Of a DNA stretch of 33,371 nt, positions 1 to 8,643 are shown piece by piece. Below the pieces are notes generated by a model. It saw only the letters and a list, made by a program, of their open reading frames with translations, was not told the DNA's origin and did not search any database. The position numbers and the translations under genes are program-made. Location: assembly GCA_019118725.1 (NCBI GenBank), contig DWYO01000085.1:1-33371 (forward strand). Reading direction: 5' to 3'. The stretch is from Candidatus Parabacteroides intestinavium. Its GTDB lineage: Bacteria > Bacteroidota > Bacteroidia > Bacteroidales > Tannerellaceae. Numbering within the stretch: the first letter of the stretch is position 1; each line of letters opens with the position of its first letter.

Positions 1-2
1 AG

Positions 3-134
3 AAAAAGCTGAATAACTATTTTCCGAAGAAATTCAAAACAGCTTCTAAGCATGAAAGCTATCGTGATTGGAAAAACAAGGTAGAAAACGCAAAAATAAA
101 GATCTTGAAAAAGGTTCGGAAGAGGGATTATTGA
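3..134 (+). CDS. C-terminal fragment of an unidentified protein, truncated by the window edge
   Basis: Frame 3 is open from the window start (KKLNNYFPKKFKTASKHESYRDWKNKVENAKIKILKKVRKRDY) to a TGA at 132-134. Lys-rich tail; family not recognisable. Confidence 0.4.
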   Translation, partial: KKLNNYFPKKFKTASKHESYRDWKNKVENAKIKILKKVRKRDY

Positions 135-220
135 AGGAAGAAAAACACAGACTATTGTATTCGCCCGGCTAATGGAAGTCAATAACCGATGTACTGTTGT
201 CCAACAAGCATAGCATAAAT

Positions 221-254
221 GAAGTCAAAGAATCTTCTGCAATCCTTTGACTTC
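221..254. terminator. Perfect 10-bp inverted repeat between convergent genes; possible transcription terminator
   Basis: GAAGTCAAAG (221-230) and CTTTGACTTC (245-254) are exact reverse complements with a 14-nt loop. It lies between the plus-strand CDS end (134) and the minus-strand efflux gene end (364). No strong T-tract follows on either strand. Confidence 0.4.
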
Positions 255-363
255 GCTTTGAGGGAAGGAGAGAGTCCAAAATCTATTTTATGCCATCTGT
301 TTGATACAAACTCTATCCCTCCCCTATCAACTTATTCTCTTGTTATCTCATTGACTGAACCTT

Positions 364-3300
364 CTAATATCCTCCACCTAAGGCACGATAAAGATATACA
401 ATGGAAAGAAGTTCGTTGCATACGGCTGAATTCAATCCAATTTGTGCACTCAAGAACTCACGTTGAGCGTCCAATACATCCATATAATTCGTTACCCCGT
501 TGATATATTGAAGCTGAGCCAATTCCAAGTATTTTCGGGCGGCCACTTCCAATTTCGCCTGTGACTGACGTACCTCTTTAGCTTTACGAACGGAAACGAT
601 GGCATCGTTCACCTCCTTAAAGGCCTCGATGACGGTCTTCTCATACCCATAAACCGCCTGTTCATATTGTGCACGCGCCACTTTCAAGCGAGCTTTATTG
701 CGCCCCATCGCAAAAAGAGGCTGTGTCAAATCGGCTATCGGATTCCAATAAGGACTTTTCAAAAAATTACCCAACTCATTACTTTCCAAACCGAATATGC
801 CGGTCAACGATATTTTGGGGAACAAATCCGTATACGCCACACCTACCTGAGCATTCGCCTCTTTCAAAGCCATTTCAGCCTGACGAATATCCGGACGACG
901 TTCAACGAGAGAAGAAGGCAAACCGGCAGGTAAGGCATCCGGAAGATGCTGTTCCGATAAAATTCGTCCACGTCGGATCGGATGGGAATAATCCCCCAAA
1001 AGCAACGAAAGATCACTTTCCTTAATCTGAATCTGACGCTCCAAATCCGGTATCAAAGTTTCGGTACGAGCCAATTCCACCAATGCCTGATTGTAAGCCG
1101 TTTCAGAGGTCAGACCTCCTTCGTAACGGAGCTTGGCCAGACGGACACCCTCACGACGCGCATCCAACGTCTGACGGACAATAGACAGCTCTTCGTCCAA
1201 GGCGCACAATTCATAATAACCAGCCGCTACACCTGCAATAATCGTCAGTTTCAACGCTCGTTGCGCCTCGATACTCTGCATATAGGCCGCAATATCCGCC
1301 TCGTTTGCCCAACGGATATTTCCCCAAAGGTCCAACTCCCATCTCAGATTCAATTTAGCATCAAACTGAGGGTCGGCACTCCGGTCATCGCTACCACCAT
1401 AATTCGTCACTTCAGTGTCGCCATGCAATGTAGCACCCAACGATGGAAAAAGACGGGAAAAGTTGATGCGCTTGGCGGCCATCATCTCTTTTATCTTGGC
1501 TGCAGCAATTTTCATATCCTTATTATTCTCCAACGCTTGGCTAATGAGATTCTGCAATACCGTATCTTGATACAGACTTTGCCAAGGGATATCAGACACG
1601 GATACCGTATCGGTCGTCACCCCATCGATAGTTTCCGGCAAATTCAAATCCGGACGCGCATACTCCTTTCCCAATTTACAAGAAGAGAATGCAAGAGAAA
1701 ACGCCATAATCAAGATAAAAGGCAGGATTTTTTTCGGACGGATGTTTTTTAATTTATCCATATTCGGACGGTAACGCGACACCTTATCCATACGAATTCC
1801 TTTCTTGATCTTATAAATCAACACAAAGAAAAAGGGCACCATCACGATACCAACGCTAGTCGCCACCAACATACCGAAAAATATACCGGTACCAATACTA
1901 TGACGTGAGGCCGAACCCGGACCTGAAGCCAGTACCATCGGCAGCATACCGAGGATAAAGGCCAAAGAGGTCATCAAAATAGGACGGAATCGCATCTGTG
2001 CCGCATGAACGGCAGCCTGTATAGCATCGATTCCTTTATCCACCTGTACTTTGGCAAATTCCACAATCAGAATGGCATTCTTAGCAGCCAGACCAATAAG
2101 CGTCACCAATCCGATTTGGAAATAGACATCATTCTCCAGTCCCGTTACCCAAATACCCAGATAAGCCCCCAACGCTGCAATCGGCAGAGAAAGCAACACC
2201 GCAATCGGCACAATCCAGCTTTCATACTGAGCTGCAAGAAACAAGAATACAAAGAGGAACACCAAAGCCAGAATCATACCAGTTTGTCCGCCGGCCTGCT
2301 TTTCCTGATACGAAAGGCCACTCCATTCAAGAGCGATATTTTCCGGCAAATGCTGTTGCACAATACGCTCCATCGCTGCCATCGCATCACCCGTACTATA
2401 CCCAGATGCGGCAACAGCATTAATCGGAGCCGTAGAAAACATATTGAAACGTTTGATTGTACCCGGACCGGTAGTATATTTCGTTGTACCCAATGCCGTA
2501 AGCGGAACCATCGAACCGTTCTTGGCCCGTACGAAGAAAAGCCCCAAGCTCTCTTTGTTCGCACGGTAAGGTGCTTCGGCCTGAATATACACACGATAGA
2601 TACGGTTGAACATATTAAAATCGTTCACATAGACCGAACCCAAATAGGCCTTCATCGTTGAGAAGATATCCGCTACGGGAATTCCCAGGAACTTCGCCCG
2701 GTCACGATCTACATCAAAATAGATTTGCGGAATCTCAGCCTGCAAAGCGGAGGAGATATTCTGCAGCTCCGGAGCCTGCTTGGCATAATAAAGGAATGTG
2801 TCCGTAGCCTGAACAAGATCATCCCAAGTAGCCTCTCCTCTTGCTTCAAGCTGCATCTCCAAGCCACCGCTTTCTCCCAAACCAGGGATAACTGGCGGAC
2901 GATTCACATACCCCTTCGCTTCCGGATAATAATAAAGCTCCTTACGGACAGCCTCCATCACATCGGCCACTCCCATGTCACCCCCTTTACGCTCTTCCCA
3001 CGGTTTAAGGATAACGGTCAGCGTGGAACGATTCTGTGTCGTTCCCAACCGACTACTGCTACCTGTTACATTCTGCACATAGGCTACAGCCGGCTGAGCT
3101 TTCAGAAAATCAATCATCCGATTAGTCACCGTACGTGTACGTTCCAACGTAGCACCTTCAGGCAATTCCAGTTCGACTGTGAAGAATCCCTGGTCCTCTT
3201 CCGGAATGAAAGAGGTAGGCAAGATACGGTTTAAAACGAAGATGACCACAATAGCCATACCAAATCCCGCCAATATCCGGCGTGGCTGCTGTATTACTTT

Positions 3301-4884
3301 CCGAAGCAGACCAGTATATTTATGGTTTCCTTTTTCAAGCCATTCGTTGATCTTCCGGAAAACTATATTTTTCTCGCCATGGGTCGGACGAAGCAAGATG
3401 GCACAAAGTGCAGGACTTAACGTCAAAGCCACAACCGTGGAAAGAATCACCGAAACCGCAATCGTGATAGAGAACTGACGATACAACTGCCCTGTAATGC
3501 CACTCAAAAAGCTTACCGGCACAAACACTGCCGCCAGCACCATAGAGGTAGCAATCAAGGCACCTGTCAACTCCTTCATCGCCCGATGGGTCGCTTCGCG
3601 AGGCGACACATTCTCTTCATTGATAATACGTTCCACATTCTCAACCACCACAATCGCATCATCCACCACAATACCGATGGCCAATACAAGCCCCAGCAAT
3701 GTCAAGGTGTTCAACGAAAAGCCCATGATCAACATAAAGCCGAACGTACCAATCAGCGAAATCGGCACGGCTATCGTCGGAATCAACGCCGCACGCCAAT
3801 TCTGCAACGACAGGAACACCACCAAAATCACTAAGAACAAAGCTTCAAAAAGAGTTTTATATACTTCATGCACAGATTGGGAAATATATTCCGTCATATC
3901 AAACGGGAAATTATATTCCAACCCCTCAGGGAAGTTCTTACTCACCTCTTCCATGACGTTCCGCACATTCTCTGCCACCTCCAAGGCATTTGCGCCCGGG
4001 AGCATATAAATAGCCAAGATAGCCGCATTTTTCCCATTGATACCACTCTCCGTATTATACGAAGAGGCTTCTAACGAGACACGCGCCACATCGCGCATAC
4101 GGACGATCGAACCGTCTGAATTAGCACGGATGACAATATTCTCAAACTCTTCTACCGTTGAAAGACGACCGGATGCCGTAACAGGAAGTGTTACATCTAC
4201 ATTCAGGATAGGCTGTTTCCCAAATTCGCCAGCCGCCGATTCACGGTTCTGATCCTTCAAAGCATCCTGCAAATCCTTTACAGTAAGTCCCATCGTTGCC
4301 AAACGGTCCGGATAAACCCAAATCTGCATACCGTAATAGCGGCTGCCCACATTCGATACCCGGCCCACTCCCGGAATACGCCGTATCACATCCAGCACAT
4401 TAATCGTAGCGAAGTTACTCAAATAAATCTCATCAAACTTCGGGTCATCAGACATCAACGTGAGCGTCATCAACTGGCTGGGTGACTGTTTCTCTATCGA
4501 AATACCATTCTGAATAACTTCGGCCGGCAAACGGCTTTCGGCCAGCTTCACACGGTTCTGTATCTCTACGGCAGCCAGATCCGGATCTGAAGAGACATCA
4601 AACGAAACTGTTATCGTCAGGTTCCCGGAATTCGAGCAGTTGCTCTGCATATAAATCATACCCGGTGTACCATTCAACTCCTGCTCGATAGGTGTTGCTA
4701 CAGCTTGCGAGACCGTCAGGGCATTAGCTCCCGGATAGGAAGCGCTCACCTTCACGACTGGCGGCGTGATCTGCGGATATTGTTCGATAGGTAAGGAGAT
4801 CAATCCAATCAGTCCGACAAGCACGATCAGCACCGAGATAACCGTCGAAAAGACGGGGCGGTCGATAAAAAATCCTGCTCTCAT
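364..4884 (-). CDS. Fusion protein: HAE1/AcrB-type RND efflux permease (about residues 1-1041) fused in frame to a NodT/OprM-type outer-membrane efflux lipoprotein (about 1042-1506)
   Basis: N-terminus FFIDRPVFSTVISVLIVLVG is typical AcrB; GIVVDDAIVVVENVER lies in the TM4 region. The C-terminal part starts MDKLKNIRPKKILPFILIMAFSLAFSSCKLGKEYARPDLNLP, followed by OMF repeats (RRPDIRQAEMALKEANAQVGVAYTDLFPKISLTG). A single ORF with no stop between the two parts. Confidence 0.93.
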   Translation of the reverse strand: MRAGFFIDRPVFSTVISVLIVLVGLIGLISLPIEQYPQITPPVVKVSASYPGANALTVSQAVATPIEQELNGTPGMIYMQSNCSNSGNLTITVSFDVSSDPDLAAVEIQNRVKLAESRLPAEVIQNGISIEKQSPSQLMTLTLMSDDPKFDEIYLSNFATINVLDVIRRIPGVGRVSNVGSRYYGMQIWVYPDRLATMGLTVKDLQDALKDQNRESAAGEFGKQPILNVDVTLPVTASGRLSTVEEFENIVIRANSDGSIVRMRDVARVSLEASSYNTESGINGKNAAILAIYMLPGANALEVAENVRNVMEEVSKNFPEGLEYNFPFDMTEYISQSVHEVYKTLFEALFLVILVVFLSLQNWRAALIPTIAVPISLIGTFGFMLIMGFSLNTLTLLGLVLAIGIVVDDAIVVVENVERIINEENVSPREATHRAMKELTGALIATSMVLAAVFVPVSFLSGITGQLYRQFSITIAVSVILSTVVALTLSPALCAILLRPTHGEKNIVFRKINEWLEKGNHKYTGLLRKVIQQPRRILAGFGMAIVVIFVLNRILPTSFIPEEDQGFFTVELELPEGATLERTRTVTNRMIDFLKAQPAVAYVQNVTGSSSRLGTTQNRSTLTVILKPWEERKGGDMGVADVMEAVRKELYYYPEAKGYVNRPPVIPGLGESGGLEMQLEARGEATWDDLVQATDTFLYYAKQAPELQNISSALQAEIPQIYFDVDRDRAKFLGIPVADIFSTMKAYLGSVYVNDFNMFNRIYRVYIQAEAPYRANKESLGLFFVRAKNGSMVPLTALGTTKYTTGPGTIKRFNMFSTAPINAVAASGYSTGDAMAAMERIVQQHLPENIALEWSGLSYQEKQAGGQTGMILALVFLFVFLFLAAQYESWIVPIAVLLSLPIAALGAYLGIWVTGLENDVYFQIGLVTLIGLAAKNAILIVEFAKVQVDKGIDAIQAAVHAAQMRFRPILMTSLAFILGMLPMVLASGPGSASRHSIGTGIFFGMLVATSVGIVMVPFFFVLIYKIKKGIRMDKVSRYRPNMDKLKNIRPKKILPFILIMAFSLAFSSCKLGKEYARPDLNLPETIDGVTTDTVSVSDIPWQSLYQDTVLQNLISQALENNKDMKIAAAKIKEMMAAKRINFSRLFPSLGATLHGDTEVTNYGGSDDRSADPQFDAKLNLRWELDLWGNIRWANEADIAAYMQSIEAQRALKLTIIAGVAAGYYELCALDEELSIVRQTLDARREGVRLAKLRYEGGLTSETAYNQALVELARTETLIPDLERQIQIKESDLSLLLGDYSHPIRRGRILSEQHLPDALPAGLPSSLVERRPDIRQAEMALKEANAQVGVAYTDLFPKISLTGIFGLESNELGNFLKSPYWNPIADLTQPLFAMGRNKARLKVARAQYEQAVYGYEKTVIEAFKEVNDAIVSVRKAKEVRQSQAKLEVAARKYLELAQLQYINGVTNYMDVLDAQREFLSAQIGLNSAVCNELLSIVYLYRALGGGY

Positions 4885-4888
4885 CGCC

Positions 4889-6097
4889 TTATTCCTCCTC
4901 TTTTTCTCTTAATGCCTGGATTGCTTTTTCATCACTCGAAAGGATAGGCTGTACCTTCACGTTCGGTTCCAACTTATGATACCCCTCGATAACCACCCGC
5001 TCGTTCTCGCCCAATCCTCGTTCGATCACTACCGAATTTTCTATCTCCGGACCGATCTGGACAAAACGCTTCTCAGCCACATCATCCCGTCTCAACACAT
5101 AAATAAAGGCGCCACCGCCTTCGATGGCAATGGCCTTGCGCGGAATCACAATTGCCCGTTCGCGAACATCCAGCAGCAGCTTGACGCGCGTAGACTGTCC
5201 CGGCAAAAGTTTGCGGTTCGGGTTAGGCAAAATGGCACGAACGGTAAATGTACCGGTATTCGGATCTACTGACGGATCTGCAAAATCCACTACTCCTTTC
5301 ACGGGATATTCCGAATTATCAGCCAACGTAACCGATACGGTTGGTTGCCAGGAACGGGTCGTATCCTGCACGCCAAACTTCACATTCCGGCGTTCCGCAC
5401 GCAGATAATCCAATGCTGTCATCTTAAAATCCACATCCACCGTATCACTCTTGACCACCACAGCCAGTTTTGAGTTCGCGCCCGGTCCTACCAATGTACC
5501 GATATCCACCAGTCGCTCACTGATATATCCGGATATCGGGGATATCACCTGTGTATAGCTCAACTCCAGCTCCGCCTGCTCCAAGTCCGCCTTACTCATA
5601 GCTACATCCGCCTCAGCATTTTCTTTGGCAGCGATGGCATTATCCAAGTCCAATTGACTGGCTGCATGTTGCTCATACAACGGAGCCAGACGCTCCACAT
5701 CGCGTGCTGCCTTGGCCGCCTGCACCTCGTTCTTACGAAGCTGGGCTTTTGCCTTTTCCACACGCGCCTTATAAACGGCAGGACTGATAATAAACAGCGG
5801 GTCACCCTGTTCTACCCGTTTTCCCTCTTCAAACATCATCTTTTCCAGATATCCCTCGACACGGGCATGAATTTCGACCGTGCTTTCTGCACGGATGGTT
5901 CCTACATACTCGCCATAAATCTGGACATCTTTCTTCTCCGGTTTCTCTACAATCACAATAGGCAAAAGCGGCTCTTCTTTTTTCTTGCAACCCGACAACA
6001 ACAGACCGCATAAAAGAGAGACGCAAACTAACCATTGGGTCCTTTTAAACATACTACACATTGACTTTCTACCTATAATTAACACTTTCGTATTCAA
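4889..6097 (-). CDS. RND efflux periplasmic adaptor (membrane fusion protein, AcrA-like lipoprotein)
   Basis: Lipobox LLLSGCKKKEEP; GEYVGTIRAESTVEIHARVEGYLEKM and hairpin/lipoyl motifs. Lies 4 nt upstream of the RND gene. The true start may be an internal Met (MCSMFKRTQW). Confidence 0.92.
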   Translation of the reverse strand: MNTKVLIIGRKSMCSMFKRTQWLVCVSLLCGLLLSGCKKKEEPLLPIVIVEKPEKKDVQIYGEYVGTIRAESTVEIHARVEGYLEKMMFEEGKRVEQGDPLFIISPAVYKARVEKAKAQLRKNEVQAAKAARDVERLAPLYEQHAASQLDLDNAIAAKENAEADVAMSKADLEQAELELSYTQVISPISGYISERLVDIGTLVGPGANSKLAVVVKSDTVDVDFKMTALDYLRAERRNVKFGVQDTTRSWQPTVSVTLADNSEYPVKGVVDFADPSVDPNTGTFTVRAILPNPNRKLLPGQSTRVKLLLDVRERAIVIPRKAIAIEGGGAFIYVLRRDDVAEKRFVQIGPEIENSVVIERGLGENERVVIEGYHKLEPNVKVQPILSSDEKAIQALREKEEE

Positions 6098-6150
6098 TCT
6101 TTAGTCTTTGAGATTACCGTCTACAAATTCCTGCCGTACTCCGGTTCAAG

Positions 6151-6183
6151 AAAACCTGCAAACTTAAAAACTTATCAACTCAC
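6151..6183. repeat. AAACTNAN-type degenerate short tandem repeat (plus orientation)
   Basis: CCTGCAAACTTAAAAACTTATCAACTCAC upstream of the efflux operon. Confidence 0.4.
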
Positions 6184-6447
6184 AGAAATAATCATTCCAA
6201 AACAATATCCCTGCTGTTAAATTTAGTTATTTACCTAACGATTAAGGATATAGGGTGTAAAGATAGTAATTTATTTCTACATGGCGCATATCCCGTTGAG
6301 GAATTATTCCACACCTGTTTGTAGAACCGCCACACTTTCCCCGAAATCGGTGCCATGCTTTGAAGGGAAAGAATTCCCAACGGCTCCCTACTACATCACC
6401 GATAATTGCACCCAACATAGACTATTTCTTTTAATAACACTTATCTA

Positions 6448-7266
6448 TCACAACCGGTCTATCAACGAAGCAAAGAGAACAGTCATCTTTTGGGCAGCCC
6501 GGTCAGCAGCTTCGATAACATCGTTTGCGTCATTCACAAAGTCATCAGCAAAATGATAACCTTCGTTAGTGATTACCGACATACCAAACACCCGGATTCC
6601 ACAATGACGAGCAACAATCACTTCTGGTACCGTACTCATGCCAATGGCATCACCTCCCACCTTTCCGTAAAAGGCATATTCAGCCGGAGTCTCGTAAGAA
6701 GGGCCGGTCAAACCTACATACACCCCTTTCTTCAACGGGATATTCTTTTCAGACGCAATCGTTTCCATAAGCCGAATCATCTCCCGATCATAAGCCCGAG
6801 TCATATCCGGGAAGCGAGTTCCAAACGCTTCTTTGTTCGGACCGATCAGTGGATTCGGCATCATATTGATATGATCGCGAATAATCATCAGATCCCCTAC
6901 CTTAAATGAGGTATTGATACCTCCCGCAGCATTCGATACCAACAGGTTCTTAACCCCCAAAAGCTTCATCACCCGAATCGGGAAAGTAACCTGCTCCATT
7001 GTGTAGCCCTCATAATAATGAAAGCGTCCCTGCATAGCCAGAATTGTTTTCCCCCCTAACTTTCCACAAATAAAATTTCCTTTATGACCGGATGCCGTAG
7101 AGCGCACAAAATGCGGAATCTCATGATAAGGAATCACCGTAGCCTCTTCAATATGGTCAGCCAACGCACCCAGTCCACTACCCAATATAACTGCCGTCTC
7201 CGGATTACCTGAAATACAAGCCGACAGATAAGCGGCTGTTTCTGCATACCAATCTTTTGTTTCCAT
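6448..7266 (-). CDS. Purine-nucleoside phosphorylase (trimeric PNP/MTAP family)
   Basis: [75 protein letters not shown]. Confidence 0.93.
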   Translation of the reverse strand: METKDWYAETAAYLSACISGNPETAVILGSGLGALADHIEEATVIPYHEIPHFVRSTASGHKGNFICGKLGGKTILAMQGRFHYYEGYTMEQVTFPIRVMKLLGVKNLLVSNAAGGINTSFKVGDLMIIRDHINMMPNPLIGPNKEAFGTRFPDMTRAYDREMIRLMETIASEKNIPLKKGVYVGLTGPSYETPAEYAFYGKVGGDAIGMSTVPEVIVARHCGIRVFGMSVITNEGYHFADDFVNDANDVIEAADRAAQKMTVLFASLIDRL

Positions 7267-7267
7267 A

Positions 7268-7306
7268 CTTTTTAAGTTTTTAAGTTTGTCAGTTTGAGAT
7301 TTTCAA
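7268..7306 (-). repeat. AAACTNAN-type degenerate short tandem repeat (minus orientation)
   Basis: Minus strand TCTCAAACTGACAAACTTAAAAACTTAAAAAGT immediately upstream of the PNP ATG. Confidence 0.55.
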
Positions 7307-7307
7307 T

Positions 7308-8573
7308 TCATCTTTTCACCAAATCATACGCACAACGCGCTGCCCGTTCCAATATCTCCTCCTCGCCCGGCACTTTGCGTTCCCGCATCAAAACCTTTCC
7401 GTTACAGATAACCGTATCCACACAATTGCCGTTGGCCGCATAGACCAAATTGGACACAAAATTGAAGTTAGGAGTAAACGCAGCACTCTTCAAATCTACC
7501 AGGCAGAGGTCGGCCAAATAACCTTCGGCAATCCGTCCTGCCTTTAAGCCCAATATGTCCGCACCTACGGATGTAGCTGCATCCAGCATCTCTTGAGCGG
7601 TCAACACCTCCGGGTCCTTGCGCCAAGCTTTTCCTAACAGTGAAGCCAGCTTCATAGCCTCGATCATATCCAAATTATTCGAAGAGGAACAGCCGTCCGT
7701 GCCAATACCAACAGGAACCCCCATACGCTTCATCTCCACAAAAGGGAACTGGATTCCCGAAGCCAATTTCATGTTTGAGGCCGGATTATGTACCACCTTC
7801 ACCCCATGATCTGCCAGCATACGAATCTCATCGTTATCTACATATACGGCATGAGCCAAAACCAGACGTGGAGAGAGAATACCCAATTTATACAAATAAC
7901 GAACCGGAGTAAACCCGAAACGCTTCAACGAGAAGTTCACCTCATCTTCCGTTTCTGCCAGATGAAGATGAATCAGCGAATTGCGCTCGTTAGCAAATTC
8001 ATGGATCCAACGCAAGAACTCTCCAGACACCGTATAAATAGCGTGCGGTCCTAATGTGAACTGCACACGCTGGCTATATCCGTCTTTTTTGTCAAAAAGC
8101 TTCCAGCATCCGCGCTTACAAGCATCTGCCTCCTGCGGGTCAAAACCATCGAAACAGACAGCCGCGATATACCCGCGCAACCCCATTTCTTCCACAGCAT
8201 CTGCCGTAACATACGGACGCTGATACATATCAAAGAAAGTTGTCGTCCCGGACTTTATCATCTCCAGACAGGCTAGTTTTGCCCCCCAATAGACATCATC
8301 CCGCGTCAACTTCGCCTCATTCGGCCAAATCTTCTGCTCCAGCCAAGGCATCAGTTTCATATCGTCCGCATATCCCCGGAAAAGAGTCATGGCCGCATGG
8401 GTATGTCCGTTCACCAATCCGGGAATCACCGCCTTACCGGTTCCGTCAATCAAGGTATTTGCTTCCGTCTCAATATGTGCACCAATCTGCTTAATGCTGT
8501 TTCCTTCCACATAAATATCCACGGAATTTCCATCCAGCTGGACGTTCTTTATCAATAATTTATTGATCTGCAT
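7308..8573 (-). CDS. mtaD: Amidohydrolase, 5'-methylthioadenosine/S-adenosylhomocysteine deaminase family
   Basis: VIPGLVNGHTHAAMTLFRGYADDMKLMPWLEQKIWPNEAKLT; metal ligands HGHTH, HLHLAE, LAHAVY, GTDGCSSSNNLDM. Confidence 0.88.
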   Translation of the reverse strand: MQINKLLIKNVQLDGNSVDIYVEGNSIKQIGAHIETEANTLIDGTGKAVIPGLVNGHTHAAMTLFRGYADDMKLMPWLEQKIWPNEAKLTRDDVYWGAKLACLEMIKSGTTTFFDMYQRPYVTADAVEEMGLRGYIAAVCFDGFDPQEADACKRGCWKLFDKKDGYSQRVQFTLGPHAIYTVSGEFLRWIHEFANERNSLIHLHLAETEDEVNFSLKRFGFTPVRYLYKLGILSPRLVLAHAVYVDNDEIRMLADHGVKVVHNPASNMKLASGIQFPFVEMKRMGVPVGIGTDGCSSSNNLDMIEAMKLASLLGKAWRKDPEVLTAQEMLDAATSVGADILGLKAGRIAEGYLADLCLVDLKSAAFTPNFNFVSNLVYAANGNCVDTVICNGKVLMRERKVPGEEEILERAARCAYDLVKR

Positions 8574-8608
8574 AAGTTTTCAGTTCTTTAGTTTTTTGAG
8601 TTTTTATC
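8574..8608 (-). repeat. AAACTNAN-type degenerate short tandem repeat (minus orientation)
   Basis: Minus strand AAAAACTCAAAAAACTAAAGAACTGAAAACTT abutting the mtaD ATG. Confidence 0.55.
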
Positions 8609-8643
8609 ATACCACTTATAACGAATAAACCCCAAAAACTTGG

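Noticed and set aside
982-1752. 256-aa plus-strand ORF inside the efflux gene
   Set aside because: Antisense to the OMF part; His/Arg/Gln-rich with no domain-like sequence.
2274-2594. Minus-strand ORF in another frame of the RND gene
   Set aside because: Out-of-frame shadow of a strongly supported CDS.
6100-6447. tRNA or small RNA gene in the largest non-coding gap
   Set aside because: No cloverleaf arms or TTCGANNC T-loop signature found by eye.
6281-6556. 91-aa plus-strand ORF as a real protein
   Set aside because: Runs antisense into PNP and has no protein-like signal; kept only as a possible repeat or structured-RNA region.
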